A DNA stretch of 16,111 bases from CAYZBM01 sp964476705 (lineage in GTDB: Bacteria; Pseudomonadota; Alphaproteobacteria; Rickettsiales; UBA6187), in NCBI GenBank assembly GCA_964476705.1, contig CAYZBM010000048.1, forward strand, positions 1 through 16,111, read 5' to 3'. Of the stretch, positions 1 through 7,311 are shown in pieces; position 1 is the first letter of the stretch; the number at the start of each line of letters is the position of its first letter. The notes under the pieces are model-generated. The model was given only the letters and a program-made list of their open reading frames with translations, ran no database searches and was not told the DNA's origin. The translations under genes and the position numbers were made by a program.

Positions 1-54
1 CAGGTAGAATTGAGGTACAGTAATGCTAGATGACACAGTTTAATGAACAGTCTC

Positions 55-88
55 AATCTATACGTAGGGCCGCTCCCAAGTATAGATT
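55..88. repeat. Hairpin-forming inverted repeat near the left edge
   Basis: A perfect 9-bp inverted repeat, AATCTATAC (55-63) and GTATAGATT (80-88), encloses a GC-richer loop in which GGG (67-69) can pair with CCC (74-76). The structure stands out against the AT-rich spacer. It may be a terminator, a processing site or part of a dispersed palindromic element of whatever lies to the left. Only a short open frame ending at 31-33 is visible before it, too little to identify a gene. Confidence 0.5.
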
Positions 89-103
89 ATTCATTATTGT
101 AAC

Positions 104-131
104 TGAAAAAATATCGTAAGATATTTTTTCA
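104..131. terminator. Perfect 12-bp AT-rich hairpin, possible terminator
   Basis: TGAAAAAATATC (104-115) and GATATTTTTTCA (120-131) are perfect reverse complements around a GTAA loop. The T-run lies in the 3' arm, so this could end transcription arriving from either side, as in many AT-rich genomes. No gene end is visible upstream in the window, so the transcript served is unknown. The rest of the spacer, 132-284, shows no recognisable gene. Confidence 0.45.
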
Positions 132-284
132 CGGGCAACTAAATTGATATTTAACAGCTTTCCTTTTGTTACTTAAACGATACGCAAGTCTAAGCAAATG
201 TTATTTCTTAGCTATAGTTAACTTTTCTTTAAGATATTTATCCTAAAATAAAAGGATATTTAACTTAAAATCTAGAGATGATTT

Positions 285-866
285 ATGCATATATGGGGAA
301 ATAAAACTGATTCACTTTTTGATATCTGGTCAATAGAGCATTTTGTCTCAGGAGTTACTATAGGTTCTATAATATGTTTTTTCCTCTTAAGTAAATATCA
401 AAATTTTCAACTTAATCTCAATATTGAAAAGCATGATGATAAAAATAATAGTGAACAAGATATAATAAAAAATCCACTTTTTGTTTTTAATTATTTTGTG
501 ATTATTTTGTTGATTGCTTATATGTGGGAAGTATTAGAATTTTATATGGAAGCTGGTTATACTAATATTGATAAAGTTACTTATTGGTTTCAAGGGGTAG
601 AATATTGGGCTAATAGATTTATTACTGATCCGCTGATGGTTCTGCTTGGATCTTGGCTAGGGTTGAAGTTTTGCTCTAAAATATTAATGTATAGCGCTCG
701 TTCTTTTTCTGCAATCTGGGTAGGTATGCACGTATTTTTATTCCCTAATTGTATGTATCTACAAAATATCATTCACGATGCAATACCAAGTTCTGGCCTT
801 ATACAGGCTAAATTATCGGATGTTATTATAGTTTGTGGGAAGTTTATTAGTGGTTTTTTAGTTTAA
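285..866 (+). CDS. Conserved-looking integral membrane protein, function unknown
   Basis: The 193-residue protein has about four or five hydrophobic segments (roughly residues 20-36, 67-84, 113-130, 140-155 and 176-193) and no cleavable signal peptide. Charged or polar residues sit at membrane edges: an H-x-x-SG motif at 19-23, W-E-V-L-E at 81-85, and N-R-F-I-T-D-P at 110-116. The E-x-x-E pair followed by NR and DP resembles small polytopic families with buried acidic residues, but I cannot assign a family. The hydrophilic stretch at about 42-63 is probably an Asn/Asp/Lys-rich loop. The start ATG has only a weak AGAG (274-277) upstream. The gene converges on fdxA with five bases between the stop codons, and no terminator is seen between them. 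Confidence 0.7.
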   Translation: MHIWGNKTDSLFDIWSIEHFVSGVTIGSIICFFLLSKYQNFQLNLNIEKHDDKNNSEQDIIKNPLFVFNYFVIILLIAYMWEVLEFYMEAGYTNIDKVTYWFQGVEYWANRFITDPLMVLLGSWLGLKFCSKILMYSARSFSAIWVGMHVFLFPNCMYLQNIIHDAIPSSGLIQAKLSDVIIVCGKFISGFLV

Positions 867-871
867 AATTA

Positions 872-1207
872 CTAATCGCCGTTACCAGGTTTTTCAGAAA
901 AATCATTGGCAAATTTATCTGGAGTATCTTTAAATTCTTCAGCTGTAGCAAGAGGGTCTTTTTTAACCGTAATATTGGGCCATTTTGCAGAATATTCACG
1001 GTTAATTTCTAGCCATTTAATATTATCTTCAGATTCTGGTTTAATTGCTTCAATAGGGCATTCTGGCTCGCAAACACCACAATCAATACATTCATCAGGA
1101 TTTATGGCTAGCATATTTTCACCCTCGTAAAAACAATCAACCGGGCAAACTTCTACGCAGTCAGTATATTTACATTTAATACATGCTTCAGTAACCACAT
1201 ATGCCAT
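872..1207 (-). CDS. fdxA: Ferredoxin FdxA, 7Fe (3Fe-4S plus 4Fe-4S) type
   Basis: This is a soluble electron carrier of 111 residues, a typical FdxA length. The N-terminal half carries the cysteine pattern of Azotobacter FdI-type ferredoxins. By family analogy, Cys9, Cys17 and Cys50 should bind the 3Fe-4S cluster, and Cys21, Cys40, Cys43 and Cys46 the 4Fe-4S cluster. Cys12 and Cys25 are also present. The sequence C-I-D-C-G-V-C-E-P-E-C-P (40-51) is diagnostic. The C-terminal half is the usual acidic, cysteine-free FdxA tail with W-L-E-I-N-R-E-Y-S (about 65-73). The start is supported by AGGAG eight bases upstream (1216-1220 on the plus strand). The redox partner is not evident from the neighbours. 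The gene appears to be a single transcription unit, converging with the membrane protein gene ending at 866. Confidence 0.95.
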   Translation of the reverse strand: MAYVVTEACIKCKYTDCVEVCPVDCFYEGENMLAINPDECIDCGVCEPECPIEAIKPESEDNIKWLEINREYSAKWPNITVKKDPLATAEEFKDTPDKFANDFSEKPGNGD

Positions 1208-1215
1208 AACTAATA

Positions 1216-1271
1216 CTCCTAATAATCTACTTTCGAATTATCTTATAAAATTCCTCCATACTTATAAGCAA
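1216..1271 (-). promoter_or_regulatory. Ribosome binding site and possible promoter of fdxA
   Basis: Reading the minus strand, AGGAG (1216-1220) lies eight bases before the fdxA ATG. Farther upstream, TTGCTT (1266-1271) and TATAAG (1242-1247) are separated by 18 bases and fit a sigma-70 promoter. The ribosome binding site is clear. The promoter is a reading of an AT-rich spacer and is much less certain. Confidence 0.4.
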
Positions 1272-1309
1272 AATACCCCCATTTTGTAAAGAATGATTTA
1301 ACCTATAAA

Positions 1310-2026
1310 TTAATATTTTTCTATTCTTTCTAGTTTTTTTGCTAATAATTGGGTTTTAATACTTAAAAATAGCAAGAAAATAAATAAACAGATAAATCCC
1401 AAAAACATCAGAAATAATGGGGTTTGCATTGTAGGATCTATAGAAATGCCACCTTTTCTAATAATACTAGCTGGTTGATGTAAAGTGTTCCACCAATTAA
1501 CCGAGAATTTTATAATCGGCAAATTAACTACTCCGATAAGGGCAATAATTGCGGCAAATTTTGCGCCTTTATTCTTATCTTCGTGGGCCTGATAAAGTAC
1601 AATATTGCCAATATACAGTAAAAATAGCAAAAACATCGAAGTGATTCTGGCATCCCAAACCCACCAAGTGCCCCAAATTGGCTTACCCCAAATAGCTCCA
1701 GTTATTAGGCAAATAAGATTAAATATTGCCCCAATAGGAGCGGCTGATGTTAATATTACAAAAGACAAAGGATTTTGCCAAACTAAACCGCTTAAAGCAA
1801 AGACGGCCATAAATAAATATATTCCTAAAGCCATAGTGGCGCTTGGGACATGAAGATACATAATTCTTACTGCTTCTCCTTGTTGGTAATCAGCAGGTGA
1901 GGCAATAAGAGCGTAATATAAGCCGGCTATAATTAGTAAAAAGCTAAAAAATCCAGCAGGATAACTGATATAATTAGCTATTTTAAGAAACTTGGTGGGG
2001 GTTAAGAGGTTGTTTATTATTTGCAT
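1310..2026 (-). CDS. ccmC: Heme exporter protein CcmC (cytochrome c maturation)
   Basis: CcmC is a polytopic inner-membrane protein of System I cytochrome c biogenesis. It presents heme at the periplasmic face for loading onto CcmE. The 238-residue length is normal. The tryptophan-rich WGTWWVWD motif is at 118-125. Two periplasmic histidines expected to ligand heme are His59 (in Y-L-H-V-P) and His183 (in N-T-L-H-Q-P), matching the spacing in E. coli CcmC. Six hydrophobic segments can be traced. No other ccm gene adjoins it, as is common in Rickettsiales, where ccm genes are scattered (family knowledge). No clear ribosome binding site precedes the ATG, and the leader just upstream is A/C-rich. 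The gene lies downstream of a tRNA-Leu and palindromic element on the same strand. Confidence 0.95.
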   Translation of the reverse strand: MQIINNLLTPTKFLKIANYISYPAGFFSFLLIIAGLYYALIASPADYQQGEAVRIMYLHVPSATMALGIYLFMAVFALSGLVWQNPLSFVILTSAAPIGAIFNLICLITGAIWGKPIWGTWWVWDARITSMFLLFLLYIGNIVLYQAHEDKNKGAKFAAIIALIGVVNLPIIKFSVNWWNTLHQPASIIRKGGISIDPTMQTPLFLMFLGFICLFIFLLFLSIKTQLLAKKLERIEKY

Positions 2027-2162
2027 GTTTTTGTGTGTTGTGTTGGAATATGTTTTTATTGTTATAATTTTAGTAAGTCCCCCTTCGCTTTAGTTTCTTA
2101 TAACCTATATTTTTATTTTAACCTAGAGTAGTTCCATATTTAAATTTACAATTTTGCATCTA

Positions 2163-2285
2163 AGCTTCGGCGCGACACTCCCACGCCTTATACTTATCCA
2201 TATTCATGGATTCGTATAACTTCTCGCTTTTCGTGTGGCTTAAGTCTCACGTGCCAAAGGCACGTTCGGCTTGCCACCCGAAGCT
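2163..2285. repeat. Complex palindromic element (Rickettsia palindromic element-like) next to tRNA-Leu
   Basis: The outer arms AGCTTCGG (2163-2170) and CCGAAGCT (2278-2285) are perfect 8-bp reverse complements. Inside are two more hairpins. TTATAC (2188-2193) pairs with GTATAA (2214-2219) and encloses ATCCAT/ATGGAT (2196-2201, 2206-2211). ACGTGCC (2249-2255) pairs with GGCACGT (2259-2265). The block is clearly more GC-rich than the spacer around it. Size, nesting and position resemble the palindromic elements of Rickettsia genomes, but I cannot assign a known class. A short plus-strand open frame crosses it and the tRNA (2206-2415). It is almost certainly not a gene, because it reads antisense through the tRNA. 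An exported or regulatory RNA is an alternative. Confidence 0.55.
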
Positions 2286-2299
2286 CGAAGAGCGTAGGG

Positions 2300-2384
2300 T
2301 GGTGCGGTCGAGAAGACTTGAACTTCCACGGATAAATCCACAGCGACCTCAACGCTGCGCGTATACCAATTCCGCCACGACCGC
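2300..2384 (-). tRNA. tRNA-Leu (anticodon GAG), CCA encoded
   Basis: On the minus strand the acceptor GCGGTCG (2378-2384) pairs with CGACCGC (2304-2310), followed by discriminator A and an encoded CCA (2300-2302). The anticodon arm is CAGCG-TTGAGGT-CGCTG, giving anticodon GAG (plus-strand 2348-2350), which reads CUU/CUC leucine codons. The long variable arm expected of a class II leucine tRNA and the T-arm with GTTCAAGTC are present. Immediately 3', CCACCC (minus strand, including the CCA) can pair with GGGTGG about 17 bases on (2274-2279 with 2297-2302). An inner GCTC/GAGC stem completes a strong hairpin that could affect 3'-end processing or termination. Confidence 0.95.
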
Positions 2385-2483
2385 ATGTCTTATTTTAGCT
2401 AAATTAATTGCTTAATTAATACTATAAACTATAATTAGACTCTATCTTATCTAACAATTTTACAGCTATTTATCAAGCCAAAC

Positions 2484-3116
2484 ATGCAAAATACTCTAGA
2501 ATGGATTCAAACAAAAAATTTAGTTCCTTATGAAGAGGCTTTAACCTTTATGAGTGAGCGGGTTGCTGGCATTATTGAAGGCGATAAATCTGAAGCTATT
2601 TGGTTGCTTGAACATCCTCCCATTTATACTGCCGGCACTAGTTCTGAGTCCCAAGATCTTTTAAATGCTACCAAATTTCCGGTTTATCAAACAGGCCGGG
2701 GTGGCCAATATACTTATCATGGCCCCGGGCAAAGAATCGCTTATATTTTGCTAAATTTAAAAAAGCGTAACATGCAAGATGTAAGATTATTTGTAACTAA
2801 GCTCGAGCAATTAATTATTAATATTATAGCCCATTATGGTCTATCGGGTAAAACTTATAAAGACCGGGTAGGGGTCTGGGTTTTGGATAAAAATGGGAAT
2901 GAAAAAAAAATAGCAGCAATTGGGATTAGAATAAAAAAATGGGTTACTTATCACGGTATTGCAATTAATGTCTTCCCCAATTTAGCTGATTTTTCTGGGA
3001 TAGTTCCGTGCGGAATTAAAGAATTTGGCGTGACTTCTTTTGCTGATCTTGGAATTGATATTTCTCTAGCAGAATTAGATAAGCTTTTTAAGCAGGAATT
3101 TGAGAAGATATTTTAA
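2484..3116 (+). CDS. lipB: Octanoyltransferase LipB (lipoate biosynthesis)
   Basis: LipB moves the octanoyl group from octanoyl-acyl carrier protein onto lipoyl domains of 2-oxoacid dehydrogenases, the first step of lipoate synthesis (EC 2.3.1.181). It acts in the cytoplasm. The 210-residue protein has the family signature R-G-G-Q-Y-T-Y-H-G-P-G-Q (72-83). The K-I-A-A-I-G segment carries the expected catalytic Lys142, and F-S-G-I-V-P-C-G-I carries the expected acyl-accepting Cys176. The 34-residue spacing between them equals that of E. coli LipB Lys135/Cys169. No strong ribosome binding site is seen before the ATG. The gene is alone on its strand. It begins 99 bases from the edge of the opposite-strand tRNA and converges on the epimerase gene, sharing a hairpin at the 3' ends. 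Confidence 0.96.
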   Translation: MQNTLEWIQTKNLVPYEEALTFMSERVAGIIEGDKSEAIWLLEHPPIYTAGTSSESQDLLNATKFPVYQTGRGGQYTYHGPGQRIAYILLNLKKRNMQDVRLFVTKLEQLIINIIAHYGLSGKTYKDRVGVWVLDKNGNEKKIAAIGIRIKKWVTYHGIAINVFPNLADFSGIVPCGIKEFGVTSFADLGIDISLAELDKLFKQEFEKIF

Positions 3117-3141
3117 TTATGGAGAATTCGCCATAATTAAA
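3112..3141. terminator. Shared bidirectional hairpin between lipB and the epimerase gene
   Basis: TTTAATTATGG (3112-3122) and CCATAATTAAA (3131-3141) form a perfect 11-bp stem with an 8-base loop. The lipB stop TAA (3114-3116) lies in the left arm and the opposing gene's stop (3137-3139) in the right arm. It probably ends transcription in both directions. The U-tracts after the stem are weak, so the mechanism is inferred. Confidence 0.6.
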
Positions 3142-4003
3142 TCTTATTAACCAAATCAAAAAGTCCCTCTTTATAACTAGGATAAAGCAGCTCTACGCCC
3201 AGTTCATTTTTAATCTTATCATTTTTCACCTGACGGTTTTGGGCGTAAAAGCTTTTGGCCATCTCTGAAAGTTCTGCATCTTTAAAATCAACAAGTGGAG
3301 GGGCCGGGAGGTTTAGTAACTGTGCTGCATAAGCAACCACTTCTTCCTGCGAACAAGGATAATCATCCGCAATATTAAATATCTCATTTTTAGTATTTTT
3401 ATTCATTGAGGCAATAAGGGTATTGGCAATGTCAGCAACATGAATCCGTGAGAAAAATTGCCCAGGCTTATTAATCCGTTTTGCAGTACCATTTTTAAGT
3501 TGCTCGATAATGCTATTATTAGGGCCATAAATTCCTGATAGCCTAAAAATATTTACCGGTAAGTCAGTTCCTAGCCACTCTTTTTCAGCATTAAGTCTTG
3601 CAATTGTCCGTTCTGTGGTAGGGCTACAAACACTATTTTCATCAACCCAATCACCTTGTTTGTCACCATAAACGCCCGTGGTAGATAAATAGCCCACCCA
3701 TTCTAATTTTGGCATTTTTTTTAAGTCAGCTAGATGTTCTTTTAAAACAATATCTTGGCTATTTTGCGGTGGTATTGAAATTAGAATATGAGTTACGGTA
3801 TTTATATCCCACATATTTTCAATGGGTAAATCTTGATCAAAAATATAAGAAGTAATTCCTAAATTGCGATCATTTTCGCAATCCATCATATTTCTATGGG
3901 TACCACTAACTCTGAAGCCTTGCTCTAGCAAAATTTCGGCCAAATATTTGGCACAGTAGCCGAAGCCAAAACACAAAAGGTGCCGTTGTCTTGAATCAGT
4001 CAT
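3137..4003 (-). CDS. NAD(P)-binding SDR-family epimerase-like protein (YeeZ-like)
   Basis: This is a 288-residue cytoplasmic protein of the extended short-chain dehydrogenase/epimerase type. The N-terminal Rossmann glycine motif is G-F-G-Y-C-A-K-Y-L-A (13-22). A central S-T-T-G-V-Y-G-D segment (107-114) and a downstream R-L-S-G-I-Y-G-P motif are characteristic of the small YeeZ-like subgroup. In that subgroup the classical Y-x-x-x-K active site is poorly kept. Here the tyrosine is followed by G-D-K (Y-x-x-K), so catalysis is doubtful and the substrate unknown. The start codon lies six bases after the gatB stop, making this the last gene of the gatC-gatA-gatB operon. No link between its chemistry and the amidotransferase is evident. 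Confidence 0.85.
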   Translation of the reverse strand: MTDSRQRHLLCFGFGYCAKYLAEILLEQGFRVSGTHRNMMDCENDRNLGITSYIFDQDLPIENMWDINTVTHILISIPPQNSQDIVLKEHLADLKKMPKLEWVGYLSTTGVYGDKQGDWVDENSVCSPTTERTIARLNAEKEWLGTDLPVNIFRLSGIYGPNNSIIEQLKNGTAKRINKPGQFFSRIHVADIANTLIASMNKNTKNEIFNIADDYPCSQEEVVAYAAQLLNLPAPPLVDFKDAELSEMAKSFYAQNRQVKNDKIKNELGVELLYPSYKEGLFDLVNKI

Positions 4004-4009
4004 AATTTT

Positions 4010-5461
4010 TTAATTATCCAACTGCTTTTTAAGTAAATCATTAACCATAGCAGGATTAGCTTTGCCTTTTGATTCTTTCATTACTTGCCCGACAAAAAAG
4101 CCGAATAATTTATCTTTACCGCTTTTATATTCAGTGACCTTATCTTGATTATCTGCAATCACTTTAGCGATAATAGCATCGATCTCTTTAGTATCAGTTA
4201 CTTGCACTAAGCCTTTTTCAGCAACTATATCTTTAGCTTGCTTGTCAGATACAAACATTTCATCTAATACGTCTTTGGCAATTTTTCCAGAAATAGTATT
4301 ATCTTTAATTAGGCTCAAAAGTCCTGAAAATCTTTGTGCGGAAACCGGGCTATTTTGGATATCCAGATTTAGTTTATTTAATCTGCCAAATAATTCAGCG
4401 GTTATCCAATTAGCCGCTAACTTACCGTCAGAATTACTGGCAACTTCTTCAAAATAAATAGCATTTTCTTTATCAGAAACTAATACCGATGCATCATAAG
4501 GTGTTAGTCCTAAATCCTTAACATAACGTGATTTTTTTTGATCAGGAAGCTCGGGTAAATTCTTTTTAATCTCATCTACAAATTCTTGCTCTAATCTTAA
4601 AGGTAGTAGATCAGGATCTGGGAAATAACGATAATCATGGGCGTCTTCTTTGCTGCGCATAGTTCGAGTTTCACCTCGAGTCGAGTCAAAAAGGCGAGTT
4701 TCTTGCTTTATTTCGCCCCCAGATTCATAAATTTCAATATGGCGATTTGCTTCGTAAATAATTGCAGTTTGTAAAAATTTAACTGAATTTAAGTTTTTAA
4801 TTTCACAGCGAGTCTTAAGCTCATCACTTCCAACAGGCCTTACAGATACATTGGCATCACAGCGCATTGAACCTTTTTCCATATCGCCATCACAAGTATC
4901 TAGATATCTTAAAATAGAACGGAGTTTTTTTAAATATTCTGCAGCCTCTTGGGGGGATCGCATGTCCGGCTTTGAGACTATTTCCATAAGGCCAATTCCA
5001 GCTCTGTTCAGGTCAATAAATGAGCTAGTTGGTGACTGATCATGCATTGATTTACCAGCATCTTGCTCAATATGAATTCTTTCTACTCTTACTTCTTTAG
5101 TTGTACCATCTGGCATATCTAAAGTTATAATACCTTCCCCAATTAAAGGACTGTTAAATTGCGATATTTGATAACCTTGTGGAAGGTCGGCGTAGAAATA
5201 ATTTTTCCGGTCAAATACTGAATATAAATTCACCTTAGCGTTAAGACCAAGACCAGTTTTGATTCCTTGCTCAATACAGACCTTATTCAAAGTTGGTAGC
5301 ATACCAGGCATGGCAGCATCGACCATTGAAACATTATTATTGGGTTCAGCACCAAAAGTAGTTGCCGAACGCGAAAATAATTTTGCTTTTGAAGATATTT
5401 GGGCGTGAACTTCAAGTCCGATTACAATTTCCCAATCACCTTTGTTACCTTTTATAATCAT
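4010..5461 (-). CDS. gatB: Asp-tRNA(Asn)/Glu-tRNA(Gln) amidotransferase subunit B
   Basis: GatB is the kinase and tRNA-binding subunit of GatCAB. It activates Glu-tRNA(Gln) or Asp-tRNA(Asn) with ATP, and ammonia delivered by GatA then amidates the activated residue. The 483-residue length is standard. Signatures are G-L-E-V-H-A-Q near the N-terminus (15-21), the Y-F-Y-A-D-L-P-Q-G-Y-Q-I-S-Q block (about 88-101), and the H-I-E-Q-D-A-G-K-S segment with acidic and histidine residues of the phosphorylation site. A helical tail of about 140 residues belongs to the GatB/YqeY domain. The ATG overlaps the gatA stop as ATGA (5458-5461), so the genes are translationally coupled. The presence of GatCAB implies an indirect route to Gln-tRNA and/or Asn-tRNA in this organism. 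Confidence 0.97.
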   Translation of the reverse strand: MIIKGNKGDWEIVIGLEVHAQISSKAKLFSRSATTFGAEPNNNVSMVDAAMPGMLPTLNKVCIEQGIKTGLGLNAKVNLYSVFDRKNYFYADLPQGYQISQFNSPLIGEGIITLDMPDGTTKEVRVERIHIEQDAGKSMHDQSPTSSFIDLNRAGIGLMEIVSKPDMRSPQEAAEYLKKLRSILRYLDTCDGDMEKGSMRCDANVSVRPVGSDELKTRCEIKNLNSVKFLQTAIIYEANRHIEIYESGGEIKQETRLFDSTRGETRTMRSKEDAHDYRYFPDPDLLPLRLEQEFVDEIKKNLPELPDQKKSRYVKDLGLTPYDASVLVSDKENAIYFEEVASNSDGKLAANWITAELFGRLNKLNLDIQNSPVSAQRFSGLLSLIKDNTISGKIAKDVLDEMFVSDKQAKDIVAEKGLVQVTDTKEIDAIIAKVIADNQDKVTEYKSGKDKLFGFFVGQVMKESKGKANPAMVNDLLKKQLDN

Positions 5462-6933
5462 ATTAAACCTTTAGGAGTTAAGTTATAATTAGCCGCTTTT
5501 TCAATTGCCATGGCTACATTTAGAACTGTATTTTCATCAAAATTTGACCCTAGTATCTGTAAGCCCAAAGGTAAACCATTAGATGAAACCCCAATTGGCA
5601 CTGATATTCCAGGAAGGCCAGCTAAACTTGCCGGTACCGTAAATACATCGTTTAAATACATAGTAAGTGAATCCATCTTTTCATTAAGGGCAAAAGCCGG
5701 AGATGGAGTAGTTGGTGTTAAAATCGCATCAACTTTTTTATAGGCTTCTTTAAAATCATTAGCAATTAAGGTTCTTACGCATTGAGCTTTTTTATAATAA
5801 GCATCATAATAACCTGAAGATAATACATAAGTTCCAACCATGATTCTTCTTTTAACCTCATCGCCAAAACCGGTCGCTCTAGTTAATTCGTACATTTCAT
5901 CCAAAGTACAGCCTTTAGGTGCAACTCTAAGTCCATATCTAACACCATCATATCTAGCTAAATTTGAAGAAGCTTCAGCAGGAGCCAAAATATAATAAAC
6001 GGGTAGGGCATATTTAGTATGCGGTAGGCTAATATCTACGATTTCAGCGCCAGCTGCTTTTAAGTACTCAGCCCCTTTATGCCATAAATTTTCAATTTCT
6101 TTAGGCATACCTTCGGCAATATATTCTTTAGGAATGCCAATTTTTTTACCCCTTAAATCCCCATTTAAATTTTGAGAAAAATCAGGTACAGCAATTTTTG
6201 CTGAAGTTGAATCTTTACTATCATAGCCACAAATAATTTTTAATAAATATGCTGCGTCTGCAACATTTTTAGCAAATATTCCAGCTTGATCGAGTGAACT
6301 TGCAAAAGCAATAATACCAAATCTTGAGCATCTGCCATAACTAGGTTTGATACCAACATTACCACAAAAAGCTGCGGGTTGTCTGATAGAGCCACCAGTA
6401 TCTGTGCCCAGTGCGCCTAAACATAAATTAGCACTAATTGCCGCAGCCGAGCCCCCAGATGAACCGCCTGGAACTAAATCGCTATTATCATTATTACGTT
6501 TATGTGGATTAAGTACCGGCCCATATTTACTAGTTAAATTTGCTGAACCCATAGCAAATTCATCCATATTAGTTTTGCCAATCATTATAGCATCTTCAGC
6601 AAATAATTTGCTAGTAACTGTTGATTCATATTCCGGTTTAAAATCAGCTAATATATTTGAGCAAGCAGTTGAAGTAACGCCTTTTGTACAGAATAAATCT
6701 TTAACCGCAATAGGAGTTCCAGCTAAAAGTCCTGCTGTTCCAGCTGCTATTTTTTTATCAATATTTTTGGCAGATTGAGTAGCATTCTCTTCATTAATAA
6801 AAGTAAAAGCATTTAGATGTTGCTGTTTTTTTATTTCATTTAAATGAGCGGTGATTAATTCTAGGCTTGAGAATTTTTTTGTTTTTAGGCCAGAAATAGC
6901 ATCAAGTAATGATATGTTAATTAATTTATCCAC
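5458..6933 (-). CDS. gatA: Asp-tRNA(Asn)/Glu-tRNA(Gln) amidotransferase subunit A
   Basis: GatA is the glutaminase of GatCAB. It hydrolyses glutamine and passes ammonia to GatB. It belongs to the amidase signature family, with the Ser-cisSer-Lys triad visible: Lys78 in P-I-A-V-K-D, cis-Ser158 in G-G-S-S-G-G, and nucleophile Ser182 in G-T-D-T-G-G-S-I-R-Q-P. The 491-residue length is normal. The start is a GTG at 6931-6933, three bases after the gatC stop. A GTGGAG ribosome binding site straddles the end of gatC. An upstream ATG is not available in the frame without entering gatC. The gene overlaps gatB by four bases at its end. Confidence 0.97.
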   Translation of the reverse strand: MDKLINISLLDAISGLKTKKFSSLELITAHLNEIKKQQHLNAFTFINEENATQSAKNIDKKIAAGTAGLLAGTPIAVKDLFCTKGVTSTACSNILADFKPEYESTVTSKLFAEDAIMIGKTNMDEFAMGSANLTSKYGPVLNPHKRNNDNSDLVPGGSSGGSAAAISANLCLGALGTDTGGSIRQPAAFCGNVGIKPSYGRCSRFGIIAFASSLDQAGIFAKNVADAAYLLKIICGYDSKDSTSAKIAVPDFSQNLNGDLRGKKIGIPKEYIAEGMPKEIENLWHKGAEYLKAAGAEIVDISLPHTKYALPVYYILAPAEASSNLARYDGVRYGLRVAPKGCTLDEMYELTRATGFGDEVKRRIMVGTYVLSSGYYDAYYKKAQCVRTLIANDFKEAYKKVDAILTPTTPSPAFALNEKMDSLTMYLNDVFTVPASLAGLPGISVPIGVSSNGLPLGLQILGSNFDENTVLNVAMAIEKAANYNLTPKGLI

Positions 6934-6936
6934 AAT

Positions 6937-7224
6937 TTACTCCACAACTTTAGGTACGATAAAACAGCCATAATCGGCGTTTGGGGCATTTTTTAATACT
7001 GCAGCTACATTATTGCCGTCAGAAACTATATCCTCATGTAATTCTAAAGGTTGATCAATGACCGAAATCATCTGTGGTACATCTTTAGTATCAACTTCTT
7101 TTAGCATATCTATCCAATTAAGAATTTTTGATAATTCTTCTTGAAAAAAGCCAATTTCTTCTTCTTGAAGTTTAATTCGTGATAGTTTAGCAATTTTTAT
7201 TACTTCTTCTGCTTTAAGAGACAT
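6937..7224 (-). CDS. gatC: Asp-tRNA(Asn)/Glu-tRNA(Gln) amidotransferase subunit C
   Basis: GatC is the small wrap-around subunit that stabilises the GatA-GatB pair. The 95-residue length is typical. The N-terminal pattern V-I-K-I-A-K-L-S-R-I-K-L, then an acidic helix ending in I-L-N-W-I-D-M-L-K-E-V-D-T, is the GatC signature. The C-terminus keeps the D-Y-G-C-F-I-V-P-K-V-V-E segment that packs on GatA. The ATG is preceded by AAGGA (7233-7237 on the plus strand) at eight bases. This is the first gene of the operon, and its promoter must lie in the 87-base divergent gap shared with ruvX. Confidence 0.95.
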   Translation of the reverse strand: MSLKAEEVIKIAKLSRIKLQEEEIGFFQEELSKILNWIDMLKEVDTKDVPQMISVIDQPLELHEDIVSDGNNVAAVLKNAPNADYGCFIVPKVVE

Positions 7225-7311
7225 TGTATCTTTCCTTAAAATCGTATAATATCATAATAATATATATTTAATGCAAGGTTTTTAAGATAAAAGCCCAGGA
7301 AAAGCAAGTAG

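Noticed and set aside
2206..2415. 69-codon plus-strand open frame
   Set aside because: It reads through a palindromic element and antisense through the tRNA-Leu, and has no ribosome binding site. It is a by-product of structured DNA.
6347..6778. 143-codon plus-strand frame opposite gatA
   Set aside because: It is entirely antisense to well-identified gatA coding sequence, with no homology or start signal.
3137..7224. gatCAB plus epimerase as a novel system
   Set aside because: GatCAB is a standard operon, and the trailing SDR gene is most simply a co-transcribed passenger with no sign of functional coupling.
7225..7311. Defined divergent promoters for gatC and ruvX
   Set aside because: The gap is so AT-rich that many -10-like hexamers occur, and no convincing -35/-10 pair with proper spacing could be singled out.
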